From Fulvivirga ulvae (GTDB lineage: Bacteria; Bacteroidota; Bacteroidia; Cytophagales; Cyclobacteriaceae), in assembly GCF_021389975.1 (NCBI RefSeq), contig NZ_CP089981.1, positions 514,501 to 578,500 on the forward strand: a stretch of 64,000 bases of DNA, given 5' to 3'. The notes under the pieces are model-generated. The model searched no databases, had not been told where the DNA came from, and worked only from the letters and a program-made list of their open reading frames with translations. Of this stretch, positions 51,362 to 60,974 are shown in pieces. The position numbers and the translations under genes were made by a program. Position 1 is the stretch's first letter, and the number at the start of each line of letters is the position of its first letter.

Positions 51362-53152
51362 TTAATCATTTTCCAGCTTGTCGAGCCAGTTTTTCTTTAG
51401 GATCACGGATGCTACAGCGAAAATCAAAAATGCGATCAGCATCGGCCACAATTCTCTTATAACCAGGTAGATCGGCATAACGACAAGGGTAAACTGCCAG
51501 ATCATTCCAATCACGATATTAAAAGCATCCCTGCCTGCATTCTTATTCGGCTGAAAGTCAGGATATCTTTCCATGGTCATTTTTTTAACCGGTCCCCACC
51601 AGCCCCAGGGCCTTACGCTTTTGTAGAAGTCGATGAGGGTTTCTTCATTATCCGGCCTGGTGAGCAGAGAGCCTCCTATTGACCCAACCAAGGAGACCAG
51701 GAGAATAAACGGGAAGGCGTAAAGCGGCTGAACCTCAGGAAACAGGAAAGGCAATATCAGTGAAGCTGCCAGACCGGCCATCATGCCCCAGAAATAACCA
51801 AAGCCGTTGAACCTCCACCAGTACCACTTCAACAGGTTGGCTGCGGTGTAGCCACCGAACAGGGCACCGAATATCCACTGAGTTACGGAATTGATGGATT
51901 CGATAATGAAACCAAAAGAAATACCCAGCACAATGATCACGAAGGAGGCAATGTAGCTGGCCCGCACATACAGCTTTCTGCTGCCGTCCGGTTTGATGTA
52001 TTTTTTGTAGATGTCATTAACAAAATATACAGGGGCTGCATTGACAGTAGCGGCATAAGTTGACATAAATGCAGCAATTAATCCGGCTAGCAGCAGCCCT
52101 GTAAAACCGACAGGAATGAAATTATTGATAGAATAAGGCAGGATCATTTCAAAATCAAAGCCTGATTCCGTACTGATCTTTGGACCAAGAAATACTATAG
52201 CCAGAATGGTAAGGCCTGTAACGAGCATGTAGCGCGGAAAATACATCACCAGCGATACCAGGCCGCTCATTTTGGCAGCATCTTTTGCAGTTTTGGTTGC
52301 CAGGATCCTCTGCATATCGTAGTTAGGCACGGGGCCTGCCATACTTACAAGCACGCCTTTGAAGAGCATCATCATCACAAAGAATGAGAACCATGTAAAA
52401 CCGTCTTCACTAATTTTGGTGTTGACAGAATTGATGATGCCCGTCCAGTCCAGTTCAAGGTGCGACCCGAAGAATACATTTTTCCAGCCTTCCGGGATGT
52501 GCTCTGCCAGCATTTCGGGACTCACGAGGTTCATGGCGATAATCCCTACGGCCACGGAGGCAATGGTCATGATCACAAACTGGATAAGCTCGGTGATGAC
52601 CACACTATACATTCCGCCTTTGATGACATAGAGCGAGGTAAAACCAATCAGAATAAGTGCATAAGTATCGGGTTCCAGATCCCAGGGCAGGAAGGTTTGG
52701 GAAAACTTACCAATTCCTTTAAAGGTGTAGGCGATAAAGCCAACCACACTGATCAATGCAAAAATAACTACCACCAACTGCGAAAGCTCTGCTCCACGGC
52801 CATTGCCAAAGCGTTTTTCCAGCCATTCGGCACCGGTCATTACATTGGACCTGCGCAACCAGACGGATAAATAAACCATCAGAAATACCTGATTGAACGT
52901 TGGCCAGATCCATGGCAACCATGCACTTTTAAGCCCATAGACGAAGCACATAGACACCAGCCACATGGTGCCGGTGATGTCAAACATACCGGAAGCATTT
53001 GAGACGCCCAATATCCACCAGGGAATGGTTTTACCTCCCAAAAAGTAGGCTTGCAGGTCTTTGGAAGCTTTTTTAGAAAAGTAAAACCCAAGGGCAATGG
53101 TCAAAACCAGGTAGCCAACAATGATTACTACGTCTATCAGTTCAAGCTTCAT
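51362..53152 (-). CDS. Sodium:solute symporter (SSS family)
   Basis: The 596-aa inner-membrane protein has about 14 helices. Family hallmarks are the N-terminal AYFLGGKTIPWWILGVSNASGMFDITGTMW, the middle GLLLAGLIAAFMSTYAATVNAA, and Na+-site-like serines. A C-terminal extension of about 70 residues follows the core. Substrate is not readable from the sequence. In this operon a sugar or a glycan fragment such as a mannosyl-GlcNAc is a natural guess. Its start overlaps the GH2 stop by 4 bp. Confidence 0.9.
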   Translation of the reverse strand: MKLELIDVVIIVGYLVLTIALGFYFSKKASKDLQAYFLGGKTIPWWILGVSNASGMFDITGTMWLVSMCFVYGLKSAWLPWIWPTFNQVFLMVYLSVWLRRSNVMTGAEWLEKRFGNGRGAELSQLVVVIFALISVVGFIAYTFKGIGKFSQTFLPWDLEPDTYALILIGFTSLYVIKGGMYSVVITELIQFVIMTIASVAVGIIAMNLVSPEMLAEHIPEGWKNVFFGSHLELDWTGIINSVNTKISEDGFTWFSFFVMMMLFKGVLVSMAGPVPNYDMQRILATKTAKDAAKMSGLVSLVMYFPRYMLVTGLTILAIVFLGPKISTESGFDFEMILPYSINNFIPVGFTGLLLAGLIAAFMSTYAATVNAAPVYFVNDIYKKYIKPDGSRKLYVRASYIASFVIIVLGISFGFIIESINSVTQWIFGALFGGYTAANLLKWYWWRFNGFGYFWGMMAGLAASLILPFLFPEVQPLYAFPFILLVSLVGSIGGSLLTRPDNEETLIDFYKSVRPWGWWGPVKKMTMERYPDFQPNKNAGRDAFNIVIGMIWQFTLVVMPIYLVIRELWPMLIAFLIFAVASVILKKNWLDKLEND

Positions 53153-55689
53153 ATTTCGATACAGGCATCATAAAGTGAATATACGGTCAGGTCTTTTTCC
53201 AGCCCGAAGTGGTCGTCTGTATTTATTGTTACTGTTTTCTTTCTGCCGGGAACCAGGTCAAAATAGTTATCTGAAAAGTTATTTTCAAACCCGGATGCTT
53301 TTAAACATACATTCCTGGCCAACACATTTGCCGAAAGCTCTATTACAGTCATTCCTGCCTCTTGTCTGAATTTTGTCTCTATTTCAGGCCTTTTCCACTT
53401 GATGGCTTTAGGTTCGACAAAGTAGTGATTGTCTTCATAAATAACTTCACCATCCCTCACGATTCTCGCGGTTAGCATGTGGCTGGCCTTATCCTTACCA
53501 TCTATTAGCTGCTTAACCGTGGTCTTGCACACAGCTTTGCTACTATTCTCGGCAATGTTCAGGTTGTGTCTGCCTTCGTAAACTTTCTTTCCTGAGAAGT
53601 CGAGTACATCTACTTCGAGAACAACTTTTTGAGGCACAAGTGAATCGGAAATGACAAAGACCTCAATATGATCATCCTCTTGAATGGTAGAGGCTATGAT
53701 TTCCTGATAGGCGGTTTTAACAAAAAACTGGAGCGCTTTCCATCGGCCATAATAATCCACGCTTGACCATGAGGCCACCGGCCAGCAGTCATTTAGCTGC
53801 CAGTAAAGTGTGCCCATACAGAATGGCTTGTTCCTTCGATGGGCATGGATGGCGGTTTTGATGCCTTCTGCCTGTAGCAACTGGCTCAGGTATAAAAAGG
53901 CCTCGAAGTTTTTGGGCTGGCTGTAGTGCTCCTCCATATATTTTTTGATCAGGGCATTGCCTCTGGGGTGCTTTTGGTGTAGCAACATTACAGGGCTCAT
54001 CAAATCCCAGTCTTCCTGCTCTGTATATTTTTTTACCGAATCGATATCCGGGAATGACTGAAAACCATATTCGCTCATGAACCTGGGGACATAGGTGTTG
54101 TAAGAGCTGAATGGTAGCTCTCCGTGCCACACGCCCCAATAATGGTTATTGCCGATTTTCAGATCATCCAGTTTTTTCCAGTCACTGATCGGTGAAGATG
54201 GCAGGTAAAATTTTTCAGGGTCCAGCGCTTTGACAACATTGGGCAGCAGCTTATGGAACAGGTTATTGTAGTACTTTTTCAGGAGTATCTGGGTGACATT
54301 GTCATAGCCAAATTCCTTTTGCCAGCCCCAGGAGACCCAGCCGATGGCTATTTCATTATTGCCGCACCACAAAGCTATCGAGGGGTGATTTCTCAATCGC
54401 TTTACGTTATAAACGGCCTCTTTTTCGACATTTTTGAGAAAAGCGTCGTCTCCGGGATACATGCTACAGGCAAACATGAAGTCCTGCCAGATCATGATGC
54501 CACGTTCATCAGCCAGATCATAGAACTCATCGTTTTCATAGAAGCCTCCTCCCCACACGCGAAGCATGTTCATGTTGGCATTCACGGCATTATCGAAAAC
54601 TTCCCTGTATTTCTCTGAGGTGACCCTATCCAAAAAGCTATCCGAGGGAATGTAATTGGCTCCTTTGATGAAAACAGGGGTATCGTTGACTTTAACAAAG
54701 AAACTTTCGCCGTCACCATCCGGTTTGTTTATAACTTCTATCGTTCTCAGTCCGACTTTCAAATGCTTTTCGGCGGCAGTCTGACCATCCTTTTGCACCT
54801 TCACTTTTATCTTGTAAATATTGGGCTCGCCCATGCCATTGGGCCACCATCGCCTGGGGTCACTGATGGTAGCGGTGAGCGAAATGTTGTTTTTACCCTT
54901 CTGCAACGATACATGCTCCTTCTTCACATCAACGCCTGTACCTTCCGGAGATGTAGCTGATAGCTGCAAATCAATGCTTTGAGATTCAACTGCATTAATC
55001 TCTACATGGGCTGTAATCACTGCCCTTTTCTCTGTCAGTGCATTTTGCTCAACATAAAGGTCAGCTATCTCCAGATCATTCCAGGCTTCAAGATACACGG
55101 GGCGCCAAATGCCTGAAGTTACAAATCGCGGTCCCCAGTCCCAACCGAAGTGATAGGGTGCCTTACGGGAATAAACACTGAGTTTGTCATCAGATTTATC
55201 ATTCCCGGCAGGGTAAGTAAAACCTGCTTTTTCATAGAGTGGCCGGGTTACTTTGATTGGGGAATGAAAATAGAGTTTTAATTCGTTAGAGCCTACTTTT
55301 AATAATTGTTTACAATCATGCTGCCATTTGACAAACATGTTATCTGATTTGAATATCAGGGTGCCATTCACATAAACGTCTGCGTAGGTATCCAGTCCAT
55401 CAAACACAAGGTTAACAACATCATATTCCAGATCTTCGGGTTTGACCTCAAAGTTGAGCTGATATTCCCAATCTTCATTTTCTATCCATTGTAATTTGGT
55501 TTCGTTGTCCCTGTAAAAGGGATCATCTATCAGGCCATGTTTCAGAAGGTCGGTGAAATTGGTAGATGGCACGGTGGTATCATACCATTGTGTGGTACCG
55601 GCTTTTCTGAATTGCCAACCTTCATTGATACTTAAAACATTACGAAAGTTTGCCCTTGCGCTCTTTTTATCCGTTACTTTTAAAGCCAC
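53149..55689 (-). CDS. GH2 family beta-mannosidase-like enzyme, no signal peptide
   Basis: The 846-aa product has the GH2 order: sugar-binding domain (about 15-200), immunoglobulin-like domain, then a TIM barrel. Predicted acid/base is Glu446 (LWCGNNEIAIGW) and nucleophile Glu540 (RFMSEYGFQSFPDID), with the beta-mannosidase-type YSRKAPYHFGWDWGPRFVTSGIWRPVYLEAW near residue 173. It starts MALKVTDKKSARANFRNVLSINEGWQFRK with no hydrophobic segment, so it is probably cytoplasmic, unlike most glycosidases of the operon. In an N-glycan pathway it would split the core Man-beta-1,4-GlcNAc. Confidence 0.93.
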   Translation of the reverse strand: MALKVTDKKSARANFRNVLSINEGWQFRKAGTTQWYDTTVPSTNFTDLLKHGLIDDPFYRDNETKLQWIENEDWEYQLNFEVKPEDLEYDVVNLVFDGLDTYADVYVNGTLIFKSDNMFVKWQHDCKQLLKVGSNELKLYFHSPIKVTRPLYEKAGFTYPAGNDKSDDKLSVYSRKAPYHFGWDWGPRFVTSGIWRPVYLEAWNDLEIADLYVEQNALTEKRAVITAHVEINAVESQSIDLQLSATSPEGTGVDVKKEHVSLQKGKNNISLTATISDPRRWWPNGMGEPNIYKIKVKVQKDGQTAAEKHLKVGLRTIEVINKPDGDGESFFVKVNDTPVFIKGANYIPSDSFLDRVTSEKYREVFDNAVNANMNMLRVWGGGFYENDEFYDLADERGIMIWQDFMFACSMYPGDDAFLKNVEKEAVYNVKRLRNHPSIALWCGNNEIAIGWVSWGWQKEFGYDNVTQILLKKYYNNLFHKLLPNVVKALDPEKFYLPSSPISDWKKLDDLKIGNNHYWGVWHGELPFSSYNTYVPRFMSEYGFQSFPDIDSVKKYTEQEDWDLMSPVMLLHQKHPRGNALIKKYMEEHYSQPKNFEAFLYLSQLLQAEGIKTAIHAHRRNKPFCMGTLYWQLNDCWPVASWSSVDYYGRWKALQFFVKTAYQEIIASTIQEDDHIEVFVISDSLVPQKVVLEVDVLDFSGKKVYEGRHNLNIAENSSKAVCKTTVKQLIDGKDKASHMLTARIVRDGEVIYEDNHYFVEPKAIKWKRPEIETKFRQEAGMTVIELSANVLARNVCLKASGFENNFSDNYFDLVPGRKKTVTINTDDHFGLEKDLTVYSLYDACIEI

Positions 55690-55724
55690 TTCGTTATTTG
55701 TTTAGTAGGTGTATGCTCACGTTT

Positions 55725-56696
55725 TTAACTGTTTACAGCAGGTGAGTCTAATAATTTTGATAATTCGGGGGTTTTGACTGCGTAGGTAAAGCCTTTGTGA
55801 ATGCTGTACGCTCCATAGGTACCGTCTTTGCGTAGTGCCAAAAAGCCGACCTGTATGTTGGCGATATCCTTTTCGTTTTTCACAATACGCTTCACCACTT
55901 CCTTGCAAGCCTCCGCCGGCCCATAGCCGTGGCGCATCAGTTCAACTACCATAGCACTTCCGGCTGACCTGATCACGGTTTCGCCAAGGCCTGTCGCGCA
56001 TGCCCCGCCGATTTCGTTGTCTACAAAAAGCCCTGCACCTATGATCGGTGAGTCGCCCACCCTGCCGTGCATTTTCCAGGCTGCACCGCTGGTAGTGCAG
56101 GCTCCCGAAATATCACCATTATGGTCCATGGCCAGCAAGCCGATGGTATCATGGTTTTCGATGTTGATCACAGGTTTGTATTCCGAGGTTTTGAGCCATT
56201 CTTTATAGTCTTTGGCTGTTTTCTCCGTCAATAAATTTTCCGGCTTAAATCCTTGGGCGAGGGCAAATTGTTTGGCGCCTTCTCCTACGATCATAACGTG
56301 CGGCGTTTCTTCCATCACTTTACGCGCTACGGCCACCGGGTTTTTGATATCCTGTAAAAAGGCCACAGCACCACATCCGTCTTTACTCATGACACAGGCG
56401 TCAAGGGTAACGATGCCATCTCTGTCCGGGAAGCCTCCAATGCCTACCGTTTGATTTTCAGGATCATTTTCTACGATCATCACACCTTTTTCCGCCGCGT
56501 CCAGGGCGTTGCCTTTCTTTTCCAGCACCTTCCAGGCCTCATCATTGGCCATCAGGCCGTGATTCCAGGTGGATATTACAACAGGGCCTTTGGCAGATAT
56601 TCGCGAAGCAGGAAGCACCTTCCCGAAAAGGCTCTGGGAAATGCCCCATGCCGGCAGGCTAAGGGATGCTATTTTAAGGATGTCTCTTCTCTTCAT
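55725..56696 (-). CDS. N4-(beta-N-acetylglucosaminyl)-L-asparaginase (glycosylasparaginase)
   Basis: This Ntn-hydrolase cleaves the GlcNAc-Asn bond, releasing GlcNAc (as the amine) and aspartate. The 323-aa precursor should self-cleave between Asp183 and Thr184 in NHDTIGLLAMD, freeing the Thr nucleophile. GDISGACTTSGAAWKMHGRVGDSPIIGAGLFVDNEIGGACATGLGE is the substrate-site signature. The N-terminus MKRRDILKIASLSLPAWG resembles a Tat signal, so a periplasmic location is likely. It lies 20 bp after nagB and 35 bp before the GH2 gene. Confidence 0.94.
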   Translation of the reverse strand: MKRRDILKIASLSLPAWGISQSLFGKVLPASRISAKGPVVISTWNHGLMANDEAWKVLEKKGNALDAAEKGVMIVENDPENQTVGIGGFPDRDGIVTLDACVMSKDGCGAVAFLQDIKNPVAVARKVMEETPHVMIVGEGAKQFALAQGFKPENLLTEKTAKDYKEWLKTSEYKPVINIENHDTIGLLAMDHNGDISGACTTSGAAWKMHGRVGDSPIIGAGLFVDNEIGGACATGLGETVIRSAGSAMVVELMRHGYGPAEACKEVVKRIVKNEKDIANIQVGFLALRKDGTYGAYSIHKGFTYAVKTPELSKLLDSPAVNS

Positions 56697-56716
56697 GTGT
56701 GTGGTTTTTGTGGCTT

Positions 56717-58651
56717 CTAATAAAAATATCTTTTAAATGCCTCTATGGCTTCATACTCCGGCAAGCCGAGCCTGTCGTATTCGTGGGCGGTTTCCCTGTT
56801 CCGCTGCTCGGCACGCTGCCAGAATTCACGGCTGTCGGCACCTGGGAACAGTGGCCTGTCTTTCTGGGACTGGTGCTTAAAAATGGCCCTTCTTTTCTTC
56901 AACAGCTCTCCGGGACTTAAAGGCACGGCCATCTCTATCTGGTGGATGTCCCACTCCTGCCAGGCGCCCCGGTACAGCCACACCCAGCAGTCTTTCATCC
57001 ACGACTCTTTTTTAAGGATGTTAAGTGCCCTGAAAATGGCATCCAGGCATACCCGGTGTGTACCGTGCGGGTCTGAAAGGTCGCCCGCAGCATAGATCTG
57101 GTGTGGTTTTATTTTTGTGATCAGGTCAACAATGATGTTTACATCTTCTTCGCCCAGCGGCTTCTTTTTCACCAGACCGGTTTCGTAGAAAGGCATATCG
57201 AGAAAGTGGATATGCTCCTCGGGCAGACCGATATAGCGGCAGGCAGCTTTTGCCTCCCCTCTTCTGATCAGTCCTTTGATATTTTGTACCTCTTTGCTGT
57301 CAGTCTCTCCCGGCCCCTTGTCTCTGATCTGGGTAACCACCTGCTCAAACATGCGGTCAGCATTTTCTTTCACAAACCCAAAAGATTGGTGGTAGTCGCT
57401 AACAAAATCGGCAAATCTGATCACGTCATCATCAAATACGGCAATGTTGCCCGAAGTCTGGTAAGCAACATGCACTTCGTGCCCCTGATCGTGCAGACGG
57501 ATCAGGGTACCTCCCATGGAAATGACATCGTCATCCGGGTGCGGGCTGAAGATCAGTACCCGCTTTTTGGCAGGTTCGGCACGCTCAGGGCGGTGGCTGT
57601 CATCTACATGTGGCTTGCCTCCGGGCCAACCGGTGATGGTGTGTTGCAGTTCGTTAAATATCCTGATGTTAATGTCATAGGCCGGCCCAAAGTTGGCAAC
57701 AAGGTCGCTGAGGCCATTGTCATTGTAGTCACGGTCCGTGAGCTTCAGAATGGGTTTATCCACTTTAGCACACAGGTTGATCACTGCTTTTCTTTGAAGC
57801 TCAGCCGTCCAGGTGCAGTCGCTCACCATCCATGGCTGACCGATCCTTACGAGCTCATCACCCGCTGCTGTATCCAGTACTGCCAGTACGTTGGGGTGGT
57901 TTTGAAGAAATGTGGCCGGCACTTCATGGCTGGGTTCTCCTTCTACCGCCCGTTTGATGATGCTAGCCTTGCCTTCCCCCCATGCCATGAGGATAATGCG
58001 ACTGGCTTCCATGATGGTGCCTACACCCATAGTGATGGCTTTTCGGGGAACATTCTCTTCTCCGAAAAAGTCACTGGCAGCGTCTACTTTAGTGACGTGG
58101 TCAAGGGTGATCAACCGGGTTTTGCTGGTAATGGTGGAGCCCGGCTCATTGAACCCGATGTGGCCTGTTCGTCCTATTCCTAATATTTGCAGGTCGAGCC
58201 CTCCGTAGGAAGCGATCTTATTTTCATATTCAACACAATAAGCTGCGACCTCTTCAGCAGGCAGGGTGCCGTCAGGGATGTGAATGTTGGCAGCCGGAAT
58301 ATCGATATGGTCAAACAGGTGCTCATTCATAAACCTGACATAGCTCTGTAACGAGTCCGGGGTTATCGGATAGTACTCATCCAGATTGAAGGTGACTACG
58401 TTTTTAAAACTGAGGCCTTCTTCGCGGTGCAGCCTGACCAGCTCTGCATAAACTTTGGTAGGCGTGGAGCCTGTTGCCAGGCCCAGCACGCACTTACCCC
58501 CCTTTGAATCTTTTTCCCTGATCAACCCGGCTATCTCCTGCGCTACGGCTGCAGAGGCATCGATAGGGTCGTCATAAACCTTGACGGGGATCTTTTCAAA
58601 CATATTTTTATCCCCTGACAATTGACTTGCATTAGTGGTTTTCTGTGTCAT
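56717..58651 (-). CDS. nagB: Glucosamine-6-phosphate deaminase fused to LmbE/PIG-L-like domain
   Basis: NagB converts glucosamine-6-P to fructose-6-P and ammonia. The 644-aa product has an N-terminal NagB domain (about 20-290) with LGLATGSTPTKVY, FNLDEYYP (general-base Asp91) and GIGRTGHIGFNEPGS. In the latter His164 and Glu169 match E. coli His143 and Glu148, while Asp141 is replaced by Thr162. The C-terminal half (about 362-644) starts RVLIFSPHPDDDVISMGGT, the zinc-binding motif of LmbE/PIG-L deacetylases. The fusion could deacetylate and deaminate GlcNAc-6-P in one protein (inference). No separate nagA is seen. Met17 (58603) is an alternative start that removes the 20-bp overlap with GH92. 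Confidence 0.93.
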   Translation of the reverse strand: MTQKTTNASQLSGDKNMFEKIPVKVYDDPIDASAAVAQEIAGLIREKDSKGGKCVLGLATGSTPTKVYAELVRLHREEGLSFKNVVTFNLDEYYPITPDSLQSYVRFMNEHLFDHIDIPAANIHIPDGTLPAEEVAAYCVEYENKIASYGGLDLQILGIGRTGHIGFNEPGSTITSKTRLITLDHVTKVDAASDFFGEENVPRKAITMGVGTIMEASRIILMAWGEGKASIIKRAVEGEPSHEVPATFLQNHPNVLAVLDTAAGDELVRIGQPWMVSDCTWTAELQRKAVINLCAKVDKPILKLTDRDYNDNGLSDLVANFGPAYDINIRIFNELQHTITGWPGGKPHVDDSHRPERAEPAKKRVLIFSPHPDDDVISMGGTLIRLHDQGHEVHVAYQTSGNIAVFDDDVIRFADFVSDYHQSFGFVKENADRMFEQVVTQIRDKGPGETDSKEVQNIKGLIRRGEAKAACRYIGLPEEHIHFLDMPFYETGLVKKKPLGEEDVNIIVDLITKIKPHQIYAAGDLSDPHGTHRVCLDAIFRALNILKKESWMKDCWVWLYRGAWQEWDIHQIEMAVPLSPGELLKKRRAIFKHQSQKDRPLFPGADSREFWQRAEQRNRETAHEYDRLGLPEYEAIEAFKRYFY

Positions 58652-60974
58652 TCTTTAAATCTTTTTCAAGTCCTGAATAAGGATAGTTCTTACTTTCTAC
58701 GGCCCATTTCCGGTTAATTTCGGGACCCATTACAAATTTCAGGGTACCTCCACCCATTAATTCACCGTGTTTGATATATGACCTTTCCAATGGCTGGCCG
58801 TTGAGTTCAACGGTTTGAACGTAGGTGTTTTTCCCTCCCAGACCTTCTGCTATAATTTCAAACTGCTTATCGTCTGGCAGATTGATGGCTACCTTTTCGA
58901 ACATCGGCGTGCCTATAACATACATACTGTTGGCAGGGTTGACGGGGTAAAAACCCAGTGATGAAAAAACATACCATGCCGACATCTGGCCGCAGTCTTC
59001 ATTACCGCAAAGGCCTGCAGGTTCGTTACTGTATAGTTCTCCTGTTATTTTTTGTACTGTTTCCTGTGTTTTCCAGGGTTGCCCTGCAAAGTTGTAGAGG
59101 TACGCAATGTGGTGGCTGGGTTCGTTACCGTGGGCGTACTGCCCGATAAGACCGGAAATATCAGCAGAAATATTTTCTCCATGGATCTCTGAGCTTTCGC
59201 TAAACAGCGAATCGAGCATTTTTACAAACGGCTGCTCACCGCCCATCAAACTGATCAGCCCTTCCACATCGTGGGGTACAAACCAACTATGCTGCCAGGC
59301 GTTGCCTTCGGTGTATTCTGCATCTACCCGGTGCGAGGAGTATTTGGGATCAAAGGGCTCTTTCCATGTTCCATCCGCAAGTTTTCCTCTCATGAATTTG
59401 GTTGTGGAATCATACAGGTGCCTGTAACTCTGCGATCTCTTCATGAAGTATTCATAATCTTCCTGCTTGTCCATCAGCTTGGCGATCTGCGCTATACACC
59501 AGTCATCATAGGCATACTCCAGGTTTTTGGTTACGGATTCGTTTTCAAAGTTGGCCGGGATGTAGCCATACTCTTTGTAAAAATTAACCCCGCGAATGTC
59601 TTGCATGGCACTCTTTTTCATGGCTTCGTACGCTTTGGCTTTATTAAAGCCACTAAACCCTTTGAGCCAGGCATCAGTAATCACCGGAATGGCATGGTAG
59701 CCTGTCATGGTATTGGTCTCGTTGCCGGTCAGCTCCCACACGGGCAGCAGGCCATACTCGTCGTAGTGACTCAGCATGGAATTGATAAAGTCATTTACCC
59801 TTTCCGGCTGGGTGATGGTGAAGAGTGGGTGAGCTGCCCTGAATGTGTCCCACAGAGAAAAGATCGAGTATTTGGTATAGTCTTCTACCTGGTGCAGTTC
59901 ACCATCGGCACCTTTGTATTTTCCTTTGAGGTCTGAATAGAGCACCGGGGCCAGGCTAGTGTGATAAAGCGCTGTATAAAAAGTTTCGAGGGCATCTTTA
60001 TCTTCACTTTGCACTTGTATTTTGCTCAGCTCTGCCTCCCATTTATCCGAAGCTTCTTTTCTCGTACGCTGAAAGTCCCAGTGATCAATTTCGGAAAGGC
60101 TTTTGGTTGCGCCTATTACATCTGCACTTGATAACCCAACTTTGGCTCTGACTACCTTACTTCCCTCACCAAATTCAAGCACGGCCAGTAGCCTGGGCGA
60201 AGTCGCTTCCGGGCCTTCAGTGGCGTCTCCGTCCTTATAAATGGTATACGAAGTGACCGGTTCTGAGAATTTAACCGAAAAATATAGTTGCTGATTATCA
60301 GCCCATCCTTTTGACTTTCGATATCCGACCAGTGTGGTATCATTCTCTATTTTCAGGTAAGTATCCACGGGTTTGTCCCAGTTGATCGCAAAGCCCAGAT
60401 CAATGACAATTTGTGGCTTGCCTGAACCATCAAAAGTGTACTGGTGAAAGCCTGCCCTTTCGGTGGCAGTGAGCTCAACCTTTACATGGTTATCATCCAG
60501 GTACACACCATAATAGCCCGGCTCAGCGCTTTCCTTGCTGTGTGAAAAAGCTGACTTGTAATCGTAATCTTTTCTGGTGGCTACAATTTTGTTAATTTGA
60601 ATTTCCCGCTGCACAGGCATGAAAAGCACATCTGCCAGGTCTCCAATGCCTGTGCCGCTGAGGTGTGTGTGGCTAAAACCCACGATGACGCTGTCCGCAT
60701 AGTTGTATCCTGAAACCCAGTCCCAGCCATGGGTGCCGTTATCAGGGCTAAGCTGCACCATTCCGAAGGGTACTGTTGCTCCCGGGTAAGTATGGCCGTG
60801 TGCAGCGGTACCTATAAATGGGTCTACATATTGGGTATAGCGTATTTCTTCGACTGTTTCATTAGCCGTCTGCTCTACTGGTTTGCTACATGCGGTTACT
60901 ACAAGTATGACCAGGGACAGCCATATCCATAATTTGCTTTTCCTTTTAAATATTTTCAATTTGCTGTTTAGCAT
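58632..60974 (-). CDS. GH92 alpha-mannosidase, lipoprotein
   Basis: GH92 enzymes are calcium-dependent exo-alpha-mannosidases. The 780-aa product has a lipobox (ILVVTAC, Cys29). The family start is QYVDPFIGTAAHGHTYPGATVPFGMVQLSPDNG, followed by GFSHTHLSGTGIGDLADVLFMP and the C-terminal CGNEDCGQMSAWYVFSSLGFYPVNP. It would trim alpha-mannose from N-glycan or fungal mannan side chains. Linkage specificity cannot be told from motifs alone. It overlaps the ROK gene by 7 bp. Confidence 0.96.
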   Translation of the reverse strand: MLNSKLKIFKRKSKLWIWLSLVILVVTACSKPVEQTANETVEEIRYTQYVDPFIGTAAHGHTYPGATVPFGMVQLSPDNGTHGWDWVSGYNYADSVIVGFSHTHLSGTGIGDLADVLFMPVQREIQINKIVATRKDYDYKSAFSHSKESAEPGYYGVYLDDNHVKVELTATERAGFHQYTFDGSGKPQIVIDLGFAINWDKPVDTYLKIENDTTLVGYRKSKGWADNQQLYFSVKFSEPVTSYTIYKDGDATEGPEATSPRLLAVLEFGEGSKVVRAKVGLSSADVIGATKSLSEIDHWDFQRTRKEASDKWEAELSKIQVQSEDKDALETFYTALYHTSLAPVLYSDLKGKYKGADGELHQVEDYTKYSIFSLWDTFRAAHPLFTITQPERVNDFINSMLSHYDEYGLLPVWELTGNETNTMTGYHAIPVITDAWLKGFSGFNKAKAYEAMKKSAMQDIRGVNFYKEYGYIPANFENESVTKNLEYAYDDWCIAQIAKLMDKQEDYEYFMKRSQSYRHLYDSTTKFMRGKLADGTWKEPFDPKYSSHRVDAEYTEGNAWQHSWFVPHDVEGLISLMGGEQPFVKMLDSLFSESSEIHGENISADISGLIGQYAHGNEPSHHIAYLYNFAGQPWKTQETVQKITGELYSNEPAGLCGNEDCGQMSAWYVFSSLGFYPVNPANSMYVIGTPMFEKVAINLPDDKQFEIIAEGLGGKNTYVQTVELNGQPLERSYIKHGELMGGGTLKFVMGPEINRKWAVESKNYPYSGLEKDLKNDTENH

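Noticed and set aside
57101..58183. 360-codon plus-strand open frame
   Set aside because: It lies antisense to the clearly conserved nagB fusion gene, and its translation shows no domain or consistent composition.
59271..59936. 221-codon plus-strand open frame
   Set aside because: Antisense to GH92, whose sequence is well conserved; a shadow frame.
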